NCBI RefSeq assembly: GCF_038595065.1
Contig: NZ_CP152003.1
Location: 4,072,001 to 4,136,000 of the forward strand
Direction of reading: 5' to 3'
Length of the DNA: 64,000 bases
Source: Sutcliffiella sp. FSL R7-0096
GTDB lineage: Bacteria > Bacillota > Bacilli > Bacillales > Bacillaceae_I
The notes beneath the pieces were generated by a model. The model was not told the DNA's origin, made no database searches, and saw nothing but the letters and a program-made list of their open reading frames with translations. Position 1 is the stretch's first letter. Every line of letters starts with the position of its first letter. The translations under genes and the position numbers were made by a program. Of this stretch, positions 34,602-43,250 are shown one piece after another.

Positions 34602-35588
34602 TTGATAAGACTACTTTTATGCGTCATCATTCTATTTGCCTCTATACCTGCTGATGCCTCTGCTGCCGAAAAAAGTTTAACGGACGAGCAGATTTATGCC
34701 AAGAGGCAGGAGCTATATACTAGAATGCAGTCTGTTACACAAATTCCGTGGCAGTATTTTGCGGCAATCGATCAATATGAAAGAAATGTAAGAAGGGTTA
34801 GAAGAGATATACCAAAAGCTACCGGGGTCATTGGGATTTACTATAAACCAGAGATTTGGGCCGGTCCATTGAATCCTAATGCACTGGATACCAATCCTTC
34901 AAGCATTCAATTTTTTGGCGGTAGGGGATTGGATGGAAACGGAGATGGAGTGGCAGATTCCACAAATGACGAGGATGTCTTGTTTACCTTTGCATCCTAC
35001 CTCAAGAATTATGGAACCGACAAAGAAAATTTAAAAATTGCCCTTTGGGACTATTATCAGCGGGATAAAACGGTCGGCCTGATAATGGGTCACTTAAAGC
35101 TTTACAGTACTTACGGCACATTGAAACTAGATACACATGCCTTCCCATTACCGATCCGCTCCAATTTCAGTTACCGCAACACATGGGGAGATGCACGCGG
35201 ATGGGGTGGTCGCAGAATGCATGAGGGTACCGATATTTTTGCAAGCTATGGGGTTCCTGTCCGCTCCACCTGTTATGGCATCATTGAAATCAAGGGTTGG
35301 AATAAATTCGGTGGATGGCGACTTGGGATCCGTGATATCAATAATACGTATCATTATTTTGCCCACCTGAACGGTTTTGCCAAAGATTTAGAAGTAGGAC
35401 AAGTAGTAGAACCCGGGCAGATTATCGGTTCTGTAGGTAGTTCAGGATATGGACCCCCTGGCACGGCTGGGAAGTTCCCGCCGCATTTGCACTATGGCAT
35501 GTATAAAGACAATGGTTATTCCGAATGGTCCTTTGATCCATTCCCTCACCTAAAATCATGGGAACGCGGAGAAAGAAGGAAGCGCTAA
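34602..35588 (+). CDS. lytH: LytH, sporulation M23 peptidase
   Basis: A 328-residue secreted peptidase of the LytH (L-Ala-D-Glu endopeptidase) type that trims spore cortex side chains. A short signal peptide (LLLCVIILFASIPADASAA) precedes an N-terminal region with IPWQYFAAIDQYERN. The C-terminal M23 domain has the zinc ligands in GGRRMHEGTDIFA (HxxxD, about residues 202-214) and PPHLHYGMY (about 298-306). The start is a TTG at 34602 after AAGGAGTGGGATT. It corresponds to yunA of B. subtilis. Confidence 0.9.
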   Translation: MIRLLLCVIILFASIPADASAAEKSLTDEQIYAKRQELYTRMQSVTQIPWQYFAAIDQYERNVRRVRRDIPKATGVIGIYYKPEIWAGPLNPNALDTNPSSIQFFGGRGLDGNGDGVADSTNDEDVLFTFASYLKNYGTDKENLKIALWDYYQRDKTVGLIMGHLKLYSTYGTLKLDTHAFPLPIRSNFSYRNTWGDARGWGGRRMHEGTDIFASYGVPVRSTCYGIIEIKGWNKFGGWRLGIRDINNTYHYFAHLNGFAKDLEVGQVVEPGQIIGSVGSSGYGPPGTAGKFPPHLHYGMYKDNGYSEWSFDPFPHLKSWERGERRKR

Positions 35589-35623
35589 CGGATATCTTGA
35601 CTTTTCAAATTCAGTGATATATA

Positions 35624-35739
35624 GCTGTGGATTCGAGCACAGAGCGTAGTCTCTAGCGAGAGGTAGCGCGAGAGATCCCTGAAGCGTTGTGAGGAGGCTC
35701 CGTATGCGCCCTGCGAAGCCCGGTGCGGAAATTAACAGC
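35624..35739. repeat. GC-rich core repeat, copy H
   Basis: A 116-bp palindromic unit from GCTGTGGATT to AATTAACAGC, containing AGCGTAGTCTCTAGCGAGAG, GTTGTGAGGAGGCTC and GCGGAAATTAACAGC. It is a diverged member of the same family as the copies at 7351, 32156, 39833 and 55681. It lies between lytH and metS; no clear outer ends or target duplication were found. Confidence 0.65.
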
Positions 35740-35764
35740 AGTGTTTAATATAGTCCTTTAAGTA

Positions 35765-35803
35765 AAGAAAGCTGCTGACCGCTCAATTGACGGTCAACAG
35801 CTC
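35765..35803 (-). terminator. Terminator of the NSS transporter-metS operon
   Basis: GCTGCTGACCG pairs with CGGTCAACAGC with one mismatch and is T-rich on the complementary-strand exit side. Confidence 0.8.
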
Positions 35804-35811
35804 TTGTATTT

Positions 35812-35916
35812 TTAAGCTTCTTTATTCTTTTTCACTGCCCACAAGATACTTCCTGCAAGGCCACCCCAAATGATGACAATACCGACAACCATCATGACAA
35901 TCGCACTTGCTTCCAT
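35812..35916 (-). CDS. MetS-type small subunit of an NSS amino-acid transporter
   Basis: A 34-residue ORF encoding a single membrane segment: SAIVMMVVGIVIIWGGLAGS then ILW and a basic tail KKNKEA. Its ATG overlaps the stop of the upstream NSS transporter gene by one base (TAATG), and GGAGG lies just before the junction. Such short MetS subunits accompany MetP-type methionine/alanine importers of the neurotransmitter:sodium symporter family and are needed for activity. Size, topology and coupling all fit. Confidence 0.8.
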   Translation of the reverse strand: MEASAIVMMVVGIVIIWGGLAGSILWAVKKNKEA

Positions 35917-37451
35917 TATTTATTAACCTCCTTTGACGAGGAAGATGACAATTCCAACGTGTCTTTTTTCCATTTGATAAGGGAGAAGGCGATACCTACA
36001 AGCAATGCAATCACTGCTACTACCACTCCATATTGGACGGTGAAGATACGACTATATCCGTCAGCCGCTCCATATACATCACGGATATTTGTACGAATAA
36101 GATCAATCATCATATAACCAAGTACAAGTGGTGTGATGACTGCTAAGGACCATGTCCACCATTGGCCAAGGAATCCTGTCAATTTAATATCAGAAATTTC
36201 ATTTGCATGGCTTTGCAAGGTCTTAAGCTGTCTTGCAAAATATACAACAACGATAACTTGAACAAGACCAGCAAGCGCTACACCGAATTGGTTAATGAAG
36301 TAGTCTGCAACATCCAATACATTCAAGCCGCCTTGAGTAGCAAATACCAAGGAAATGACTGCAGATAAACCTCCACCGAAGGCTACTGCTTTTGTACGGG
36401 ATACCTTGAATTTATCCTGTACCCCTGCAACAAATGTTTCTACAATGGAAATTAATGAAGATAATCCGGCAAGTACTAAAGATCCAAAGAATAGGAAACC
36501 GAACAACTGATTGAAAGCCGGGAATTCATTGATGATTTGCGGGAACACGACGAATGCCAATCCGACACCACCTGCAACCACTTGATCCACACCGACCCCT
36601 TGTTGTACAGCCATGAAACCTAGAATACTGAATACCCCGATACCAGCCAATAACTCAAAACCTGAGTTGCTGAATCCAGTGATAAAGGCATTATTGGTGA
36701 TATCAGATTTCTTCGGTAGATAACTCGAATACGTGATCATAATCGCAAATGCGATGGATAAACTGAAGAAAATCTGTCCATATGCAGCAACCCAAACCTT
36801 ACCGTTAGCTATCGTGCTCCAGTCAGGCTTGAAGAAAGCATTTAGACCAGTCCCTGCTCCCTCTAATGTTAAAGCACGGATAACGATGATCAAGAATAGA
36901 ACGACTAGTGTAGGAATAAAGATTTTGTTTGCAACCTCTACACCTTTCTTTACTCCCTTGAATAATACGCCAAGGGTTACCACCCAAACGATGATTAATG
37001 GAAGTAGTACAGAAGGAACCAAGCTTCCAAATTCACCAGGTGCAGATACCTGAAGATATTCTCCGATCAGGAATCCACCTGTATCGTCTCCCCACTTCAA
37101 GTTAAGTGAGAATACAGAGTAAGACATAGCCCAAGCAATGATGACGGCATAATAAGTAGAAATTACGAATGCGATACCAACTTGCCACCAGCCAAGCCAT
37201 TCATACTTTTTGTTCATTCTTGCATAGGAAAGCGGTGCAGATCCGCGGTACTTATGACCCATAGTGAATTCAAGGATCAATAGTGGAATACCTGCTGTTA
37301 GAAGGGCGAATAAATAAGGTACGAAGAAAGCCCCTCCTCCATTTTCATAAGCAGTAGCCGGAAAACGCCAAATGTTCCCTAAACCGATGGCCGATCCAAC
37401 CGCTGCCAAAATAAATCCTGCTCTTGTCCCCCATTGCGGTCGATTATCCAT
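35916..37451 (-). CDS. Neurotransmitter:sodium symporter (NSS) family amino-acid transporter
   Basis: A 511-residue transporter of the LeuT fold with about 11-12 membrane segments. TM1 carries the family hallmark VGSAIGLGNIWRFPATAYENGGG (from about residue 18) that forms the Na+ and substrate sites. TM6 has YGQIFFSLSIAFAIMITYSSYLP. Linked by TAATG overlap to a MetS-type subunit, it is probably an importer of methionine, alanine or a similar neutral amino acid. The ATG follows AGGGGGAGAAAGA. Promoter seen at 37550-37578. Confidence 0.9.
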   Translation of the reverse strand: MDNRPQWGTRAGFILAAVGSAIGLGNIWRFPATAYENGGGAFFVPYLFALLTAGIPLLILEFTMGHKYRGSAPLSYARMNKKYEWLGWWQVGIAFVISTYYAVIIAWAMSYSVFSLNLKWGDDTGGFLIGEYLQVSAPGEFGSLVPSVLLPLIIVWVVTLGVLFKGVKKGVEVANKIFIPTLVVLFLIIVIRALTLEGAGTGLNAFFKPDWSTIANGKVWVAAYGQIFFSLSIAFAIMITYSSYLPKKSDITNNAFITGFSNSGFELLAGIGVFSILGFMAVQQGVGVDQVVAGGVGLAFVVFPQIINEFPAFNQLFGFLFFGSLVLAGLSSLISIVETFVAGVQDKFKVSRTKAVAFGGGLSAVISLVFATQGGLNVLDVADYFINQFGVALAGLVQVIVVVYFARQLKTLQSHANEISDIKLTGFLGQWWTWSLAVITPLVLGYMMIDLIRTNIRDVYGAADGYSRIFTVQYGVVVAVIALLVGIAFSLIKWKKDTLELSSSSSKEVNK

Positions 37452-37549
37452 TCTCTTTCTCCCCCTACTCAGACTCTTTTTTTACCAAATAATAGATAAA
37501 AGAGTCCAAATGTTTTATTTTTTCTGATTATTTAATATAATTTATACAT

Positions 37550-37578
37550 AGTATAACTAGACTTTATGACTATGTCAA
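37550..37578 (-). promoter_or_regulatory. Promoter of the NSS transporter operon
   Basis: On the complementary strand TTGACA (37578-37573)-N17-TATACT (37555-37550), about 100 bp before the start codon. No riboswitch or operator was recognised in the rest of this 352-bp gap, which otherwise holds only AT-rich DNA and a terminator. Confidence 0.7.
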
Positions 37579-37719
37579 AACAAACTTTTCAGTTATATTA
37601 GTCGACATTATGCGACAATACTCTACAATGCATATTTATTAATATATTTTGTTCAATCAAACTAATCAGTTGCTATTAAAGGCTTTATCATTGAATATTT
37701 ATTCATTTTAATTTTCAAT

Positions 37720-37779
37720 AAAAAAACACCTCTCTCTTTATCACTTTTTAAAAAGTAGATAAAAAGGAGGTGTTTTTTA
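37720..37779. terminator. Terminator of the NhaC-type transporter gene
   Basis: AAAAAACACCTC pairs with GAGGTGTTTTTT; inside, ACTTTTT and AAAAAGT extend the hairpin. It lies just beyond the gene's stop. Confidence 0.85.
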
Positions 37780-37803
37780 CTTTATTCCAAAAGTAATAGT
37801 AGC

Positions 37804-39366
37804 TTATTCTGCCATTTTCAGTGCTTTAAAGCCAAATCCTATGAAGATAAAGGCTACAAATACAACCAAGAGTCCTAGTAGAGTACTTCCAGTAAGTCCT
37901 AGAACAATATAGCCAACAATTGCTACCAAGGCACTAATCAGCGCATATGGTAACTGTGTTAGCACGTGATCGATATGATTACATCCCGCACCTGTTGAAG
38001 ATAGGATGGTCGTATCTGAAATCGGTGAACAATGATCTCCAAATACAGCTCCCGCAAGAACTGCAGCCAACGCCGGCAGTAACATATTGATATCGGTCGC
38101 TGCAGAAATTTGTCCTGCGATAGGTAATAGCAAGGCAAATGTTCCCCAAGACGTACCGGTTGAAAATGCCGTGATACCTGCAATGATGAAAATGATAACA
38201 GGTAAAAATGCAATATTCATATTGGAATTTTCCACTACCGCTGCAAGGTAGCCGCCTGTATCTAACTCATCAATCAAACCTGTGATCGTCCATGCAAATA
38301 GAAGAATGTAAATGGCAGGCATCATCGCCTTCACTCCTGCTTTAACCCCTCTACCAACAACATTTCCATCAATTCCACCTTTGGAAACCTGCTGAAAGAA
38401 TAAGATAAACGTTACAATCAGAGCAAAAATACCACCATAGAATAATGCTGCAGATGGATCTGTGTTTTCAAAAATCGCTAGGAGTGATACATCACCTTCT
38501 GTGGCCGTGTAACCTGTCCAAAGCATCGCACTTACCACACCGACTACAAGGGAAACGATCGGCCATACAAGGTTTCCGACCTTTCCTTTTGAACTTGTCG
38601 GAAGGTCATCATCCAACTCTCCCGGTACTTCCTTAGAAGTATCCAATACTTCTCCTGTTTCCATGGCACGAGTTTCATGTTTTTTCATCGCACCGAAATT
38701 CACATTAAAGTAACTAACTAAGAACACCATGATGATTGCAGAGAAAACATATAGATTCATCGGTATCATTTGAATAAATGCACTAAAAGCAGAGATATTC
38801 GTTACACTGTGCGTCGCTAGAATTCCACCAATGATTCCAATGATATACGCACCCCAACTTGAAATCGGAGAAACGACACAAATCGGTGCAGACGTGGAAT
38901 CAATCAAGTAAGCCAGTTTTGCTCTGGACACTTTATGACGGTCTGTTAGTGGTCTGCTGATTTGCCCCACTGCCAAACTGTTAAAATAATCATCAATGAA
39001 AATGATTAATCCTAAAACAGTCGTCAACAGTTTGGATCCTCTTCTAGTTTTGACACGTTGAAGTGCCCATTCACCAAATGCACGACTTCCCCCAGTGATA
39101 GAGATAAAAGCTGTAATAATTCCTAATAATAATAAAAATAGCAAGATGAAAATGTTCCAAAGATTAAGCTCTTTATCTTCTACAGAATAAAATAGTCCCA
39201 CTACCGTATCCCAGATCAACACTACCATTGTCAACGGATTGAAATCAGCCAACATAAGTGCCGAAGCTAAAATACCTACTCCAAGTGACAGCAATACTCT
39301 CCTGGTCAAAATAACCATCAAGATTGCAAGCACTGGAGGAATTAATGAATAAATCGTTCCTTCCAT
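37804..39366 (-). CDS. lysW: NhaC-family transporter under lysine riboswitch, probable lysine transporter
   Basis: A 520-residue integral membrane protein of the NhaC/Na+:H+ antiporter superfamily, with twelve or more segments. Conserved polar motifs are FIDDYFNSLAVGQISRPLTD (about residues 122-141), ITAFSTGTSWGTFALLLPIA (about 404-423) and GAVFGDHCSPISDTTILSST (about 442-461). The ATG at 39366 follows GGGGGTTTTTG. The leader carries an L-box lysine riboswitch with terminator, so lysine import is the likely role; NhaC-type carriers under L-boxes have been proposed as LysW. Confidence 0.85.
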   Translation of the reverse strand: MEGTIYSLIPPVLAILMVILTRRVLLSLGVGILASALMLADFNPLTMVVLIWDTVVGLFYSVEDKELNLWNIFILLFLLLLGIITAFISITGGSRAFGEWALQRVKTRRGSKLLTTVLGLIIFIDDYFNSLAVGQISRPLTDRHKVSRAKLAYLIDSTSAPICVVSPISSWGAYIIGIIGGILATHSVTNISAFSAFIQMIPMNLYVFSAIIMVFLVSYFNVNFGAMKKHETRAMETGEVLDTSKEVPGELDDDLPTSSKGKVGNLVWPIVSLVVGVVSAMLWTGYTATEGDVSLLAIFENTDPSAALFYGGIFALIVTFILFFQQVSKGGIDGNVVGRGVKAGVKAMMPAIYILLFAWTITGLIDELDTGGYLAAVVENSNMNIAFLPVIIFIIAGITAFSTGTSWGTFALLLPIAGQISAATDINMLLPALAAVLAGAVFGDHCSPISDTTILSSTGAGCNHIDHVLTQLPYALISALVAIVGYIVLGLTGSTLLGLLVVFVAFIFIGFGFKALKMAE

Positions 39367-39445
39367 AACAAAAACCCCCATTAAGCTGTAATATGTTTGA
39401 CCAGTTCAAACGGGTTACAACAATGGAAGGCGCTGAAAGAGAACA

Positions 39446-39482
39446 AAATAAAAAGTAATGATAGAAAATAACTATCATTACC
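39446..39482 (-). terminator. Expression-platform terminator of the lysine riboswitch
   Basis: On the complementary strand GTAATGATAG pairs with CTATCATTAC, followed by TTTTTATTTT. It sits between the L-box aptamer and the transporter start. Confidence 0.85.
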
Positions 39483-39504
39483 TATGTAATGTGTTATCCT
39501 CCAT

Positions 39505-39703
39505 CCGATCAGTAGCCCTCCACTATTAAACCGTCCGTACCGGTCATAATGGCAGTGTTATCCTTATTCAAGATAACCCCAGCAATATAAGTTCGACAGC
39601 CTATATCGCTTCGGCACAGCATCCTTTCTTCTACCATCCTTGGTGTCACCCTCCAGTAGTATTACTCTTATGCTATGCAGCCTCTACCTCATCGTATGAT
39701 AAG
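39505..39703 (-). ncRNA. Lysine riboswitch (L-box)
   Basis: Read on the complementary strand, the conserved L-box blocks occur in order: GATGAGGTAGAGGCTGCA, AGAGTAATAC, GGAGGGTGACACCAAGGATG, TGTGCCGAAGCGATATAGG, TTGCTGGGGTTATC, GATAACACTGCCATTATGAC, GGACGG and GTGGAGGGCTACTG. A terminator hairpin follows at 39446-39482. High lysine would stabilise the aptamer and favour termination, lowering transporter expression. Confidence 0.93.
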
Positions 39704-39727
39704 GGAAGTATATTATTTTATGAATTC

Positions 39728-39756
39728 ACTATATCACATATCCACTAATAGGACAA
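39728..39756 (-). promoter_or_regulatory. Promoter of the lysine-riboswitch transcript
   Basis: On the complementary strand TTGTCC (39756-39751)-N17-TATAGT (39733-39728). It places the transcript start about 15-20 nt before the L-box. Confidence 0.65.
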
Positions 39757-39832
39757 AGGAAATATATTCCCATCTCGATTTGTTTTTTTTCTAGGGAAAC
39801 TGGACGATTTCTACTATATGAGATTTCCCAGA

Positions 39833-39954
39833 AGATTGTAGTGCAAGGTGTGAGATTCCGGCACGGTAGGTAGCGGTAGGTTGTGGCCCCTGAAGCGTTG
39901 TGAGGAGGCTCAAGCATCGCCCTCTGGATAAGCGAACACCTGGAAAGGCAATCT
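39833..39954. repeat. GC-rich core repeat, copy I
   Basis: A 122-bp unit from AGATTGTAGTG to AGGCAATCT, containing GGTAGCGGTAGGTTGTGGCC, GCGTTGTGAGGAGGCTCAAG and ATAAGCGAACACCTGGA. It is a diverged member of the core family, lying between the HD-GYP gene's 3' end and the L-box promoter. Confidence 0.65.
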
Positions 39955-39965
39955 ACAGGAGTTTT

Positions 39966-41072
39966 TCAGCTTACCGCTGCTATGCTATCTTGCCTGTCAC
40001 AATCCACGATGGCAAGATTTAGGTGATCCTTCAGATTGAGATCATAAGGCTTTTCTAAATCTTCCCCTTCTTCTTCCACAATCCTGATAACAGGTCGCTC
40101 AGTCAAATCCTTGTTTTGTCCGACAACCAGCCCTTTTCTGCCATCATTCAAGGTAATCATCAACCCGTATGGATAGATGGCGACCGATTTACGGAAAGCT
40201 TCGATAATTGCAGGCTCGTAAAGGGTTCCAGCCCCTGCATACAGTATCTCCAAACCTTCATGCGGTAGCATGGCACTCCGGTAGATTCGGTGGGAAGTCA
40301 CTGCATCGAAAACATCCGCAACAGCAAGTATCTTTCCGAACAGATGGATGTCATCCGTTTTGATCCCACGTGGATAGCCGCTTCCATTAAGGCGTTCATG
40401 ATGCTGGAAAGCACAATGTGCCACCATCAGTGGGATGGATTGCATATTGCGAAGGATATCATAACCGTATGTGGCATGTCTTTTCATCTCTGCAAATTCG
40501 TCGCTTGAGAGTTTACCAGGCTTGAAGAGGATATCATTGGGGACAAGCATCTTCCCGATATCGTGGAGAATACCACCAAGGCCCAAGGTTTCCAAGTCTT
40601 TTTGTGACAATCCAAGCTTCAGTCCAATCGACAGGGCATATAGCGTCACATTAAGTGAATGGGTGAATACATAATTGTCATGTACATAAACATCCGTCAA
40701 TAAAGCGGAAACTTCATCGTTGGATTTCATATCTGTAAGCAGATGTTGAATAAGGGACTTCAGGGTCTTTGAGGACTTGTCCATTACAAACCACTTACTT
40801 AAGGCATGTTCATGCTCCACCGATTTGAAGGTATCCGTTATGGTCTTTATCGCCTCCTTCCGGACTTTATCCGAAATGATGGTCGGTACGTCCATCCCAT
40901 TTGTACGGGAATCTTCTATATATACATACGTAACATTCAGTTGTTGCAGGCGTGAAATCATTCGTGAAGTGACAGAAATCCCCTCGCTCAACAGCACCCT
41001 GCCGGAATCATTGTAGATCGATCTAGCCAATACCATTCCCGGTTTCATTGATCTTGTAGGTAATAGTCTCAT
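39966..41072 (-). CDS. HD-GYP domain protein (probable cyclic-di-GMP phosphodiesterase)
   Basis: A 368-residue cytosolic protein. The start is the ATG at 41072 (MRLLPTRS), after AGGAGAAGTT. An N-terminal domain (1-110) of the kind found before HD-GYP domains precedes the catalytic HD-GYP region (about 130-310). This contains ILHDIGKMLVPNDILFKPG, HHERLNGSGYPRG and ILAVADVFDAVTSHRIYR. Metal ligands and the GYP loop are intact. It would hydrolyse c-di-GMP. Its 3' end lies close to repeat copy I; no terminator hairpin was seen. Confidence 0.9.
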   Translation of the reverse strand: MRLLPTRSMKPGMVLARSIYNDSGRVLLSEGISVTSRMISRLQQLNVTYVYIEDSRTNGMDVPTIISDKVRKEAIKTITDTFKSVEHEHALSKWFVMDKSSKTLKSLIQHLLTDMKSNDEVSALLTDVYVHDNYVFTHSLNVTLYALSIGLKLGLSQKDLETLGLGGILHDIGKMLVPNDILFKPGKLSSDEFAEMKRHATYGYDILRNMQSIPLMVAHCAFQHHERLNGSGYPRGIKTDDIHLFGKILAVADVFDAVTSHRIYRSAMLPHEGLEILYAGAGTLYEPAIIEAFRKSVAIYPYGLMITLNDGRKGLVVGQNKDLTERPVIRIVEEEGEDLEKPYDLNLKDHLNLAIVDCDRQDSIAAVS

Positions 41073-41206
41073 AACTTCTCCTATCTTCACATTTCGACAA
41101 AATCTATATATTTCCTATTATAGTAAAAATTCTATGATAAAGCTTGGTAATTTTGAAAAAAGTTATGAAGATTTTTTAAAATATGTATAGATAATTGTTT
41201 ATACAA

Positions 41207-41363
41207 AGCTGTATACGTAAACTTTTTTGCATTTTCGTATTATTACATTAACCGTTCTATTCCTTACTGTCGTGCTCTTTTCCCTGCTGTACTTAAAAAT
41301 ACTACTTGCAATCTTTAGAGTGTGTAAGCAGTAAAAAGTCCAACTGCCGACTTTAAAAGAGCC
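41207..41363. repeat. MITE-like element with ISL3-like ends, copy K3 (internally deleted)
   Basis: A reverse-orientation relative of the elements at 29517 and 55827. Shared interior blocks are CTTACTGTCGTGCTCTTTTC and GCAGTAAAAAGTCCAACTGC with CGACTTT, and the right end is AAAAGAGCC. About 28 bp next to the GGCTCTTTT end are missing. Flanking octamers are not clean repeats. The rest of this 427-bp gap holds only the yunC terminator. Confidence 0.7.
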
Positions 41364-41371
41364 TTACAAAC

Positions 41372-41411
41372 AAAATACCACCGTGCTATTCAGCAAACGG
41401 TGGTATTTTTC
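41372..41411 (-). terminator. Terminator of yunC
   Basis: AAATACCACCGT pairs with ACGGTGGTATTT, with A- and T-runs on both sides. Confidence 0.85.
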
Positions 41412-41499
41412 CCTATATGATCCGATAAGAATGACATAAGCCTCTTACCAGTTATATGAAAAGATAAGTCATGCATTCCAAGCACCATCTTATCCTCTG

Positions 41500-41802
41500 T
41501 TAAAGCATTCTCAGCAATGCATCTTTGCCTGTCATGCCTACGGTAATACCTACATTTTCAGCCTCGTACGTAATGGATTCCAAAGGGGCCTCTATTAATT
41601 GCTCGATGGTACGCACTCCAACTGCCCGCCCTGCAATGATTTTTCGGTCCTTCAGCTTGGCATTCAACAAGCCGACATCCAATGCACCGCACATAATGTA
41701 TCCTTTTTCGCTTGTAACTGCCATAAAATTGGTCTTTGGCAATTTTACTGTAATGGCAGTAAACGTATGGCCTTCGATTGTAATTGGTGTCATTTCAATC
41801 AT
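41500..41802 (-). CDS. yunC: YunC family protein (DUF1805)
   Basis: A 100-residue protein with VKLPKTNFMAVTSEKGYIMC, GALDVGLLNAKLKDRKIIAG and RAVGVRTIEQLIEAPLESIT: the small, compact DUF1805 fold of unknown function. Ribosome-binding sequence GGGAGCGTGAC is about 10 nt from the ATG. It is adjacent to yunD on the same strand, 67 nt apart, as in B. subtilis. Confidence 0.88.
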   Translation of the reverse strand: MIEMTPITIEGHTFTAITVKLPKTNFMAVTSEKGYIMCGALDVGLLNAKLKDRKIIAGRAVGVRTIEQLIEAPLESITYEAENVGITVGMTGKDALLRML

Positions 41803-41869
41803 AGATAATTGTCACGCTCCCTTCCCATATCAATTTATGTGATGTTATGGAAAGGGTGTGAAAAATAGG

Positions 41870-43237
41870 TTAATTCCCCGAGAAGGAATGTGCCAGCACA
41901 TCCCGGAGCAATTCTGGTAAGAAGAATTCTTTCTCTTTTGCATGACTGATGCTTGGATACAGCCTCCCGAAAGTGAACATATCAATGGTACCGATTGTAA
42001 CCCTATCAGAAGCTTCCAACTTTCGGTCACCCACATAAATTGCAGTTATTTGTTCGGTTCCACCGGTTATTTCCGCTTTGTCAAAGCGAACCCCACTGAA
42101 TGCCATTTTGCCCATTACTTCACCACGGAAACCAAGTCCTTTGACCAGGAGCTGCTCCATTTCCGGATGGAGGGCCTGCTGGACTACCTCTTTCAACTCC
42201 TCACAGGTTAAGGTGACCCGGCATGGGTTGATGGGATGGGGACAAATCCGGTGCAACATCTCAAGCGTCACATCTCCTGCCTCAAGACCATCCAGCAGTA
42301 CTCCAGCATTGACCATCCCGATATCAGCCTGGCACCACTCTTTTAACCTTTCTGCAAGAAAATCAGGAAAAATGGAAGGGGCAAACCACTCTACAGGTAA
42401 AGATTGCTCTATTCTACCGATTTTCTTGTGAAGAGCCCGTTTTGCCGCTTGCTGCATTTCTTTTATCAGCCCAGCCATTTCCTTGTCCGGTTCATAGAGT
42501 TCCAATTTATGAAGCCTTGCGGTGGATTTAACAAGAGACTTTGTATTCCTATCATAGGTGATGTCGACTTGTCCGATATATTGTCCATACTTCCCTGCTC
42601 CACAAATCAGTGTATCACCGATTAGCCTGCCGTCCGGTAAGACGTGATGAGTATGGCCCCCAAGGATGACATCTATTTCCGGAAAGCGCCTTGCCAGCTC
42701 CTCATCATCCGAAATGCCAAGATGGGAGAGAACCACGATCACGCCAGCCTCTTCTTTTAATAGAGAGAGGTATTTTTCCAAAATAGTAAAAGGATCTTCT
42801 ATTTTCCATCCCAATAAGGAGTAGAAATGTTGATAGAAAACAGTCACTCCGATAAAAGCGACTTTGACGCCATCCAATTCTCTAATTTCATAGGGCTTCA
42901 CCCAGTGGGGATATTCACCATCTTCTTCAAAAAGGTTGGCTGCCAGAACAGAAAATTCGGCCTCCTCATAGAGTTCCGATAACCCCTGATAGTCTAAAGT
43001 TATCCCTTCATTATTTCCAAAAGTGGCAAAATCATATTGTAGCTTGTTTAAGAGTCTGGTATTGGCTTTACCACCGGTAGCTTCCGTGATAGGGTGAAAA
43101 CGATCCATATTATCGCCAATATCGACAAGTGTCGATGGTAATGTGGACGCCTGTTCTTTTAAAAAAGTTGCTAACTTCGGGTAGGCGTCAAAATGACTAT
43201 GTATGTCATTAGTATGTAAAATTCTAATCTGCTGCAC
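41870..43237 (-). CDS. yunD: YunD, metallophosphoesterase/5'-nucleotidase-like protein
   Basis: A 455-residue calcineurin-like phosphoesterase. Metal-binding motifs in order are ILHTNDIHSHFD (residues 5-16), LVDIGDNMDR (about 37-46), ATFGNNEG (about 71-78), VVLSHLGISDDEE and VILGGHTHH (about 190-198). The C-terminal 5'-nucleotidase-type domain (from about 280) binds the base. There is no signal peptide, so it is cytosolic, unlike secreted UshA-type enzymes. The start is a GTG at 43237 after AGAGGAGAGAACC. Confidence 0.88.
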   Translation of the reverse strand: MQQIRILHTNDIHSHFDAYPKLATFLKEQASTLPSTLVDIGDNMDRFHPITEATGGKANTRLLNKLQYDFATFGNNEGITLDYQGLSELYEEAEFSVLAANLFEEDGEYPHWVKPYEIRELDGVKVAFIGVTVFYQHFYSLLGWKIEDPFTILEKYLSLLKEEAGVIVVLSHLGISDDEELARRFPEIDVILGGHTHHVLPDGRLIGDTLICGAGKYGQYIGQVDITYDRNTKSLVKSTARLHKLELYEPDKEMAGLIKEMQQAAKRALHKKIGRIEQSLPVEWFAPSIFPDFLAERLKEWCQADIGMVNAGVLLDGLEAGDVTLEMLHRICPHPINPCRVTLTCEELKEVVQQALHPEMEQLLVKGLGFRGEVMGKMAFSGVRFDKAEITGGTEQITAIYVGDRKLEASDRVTIGTIDMFTFGRLYPSISHAKEKEFFLPELLRDVLAHSFSGN

Positions 43238-43250
43238 ACGGTTCTCTCCT

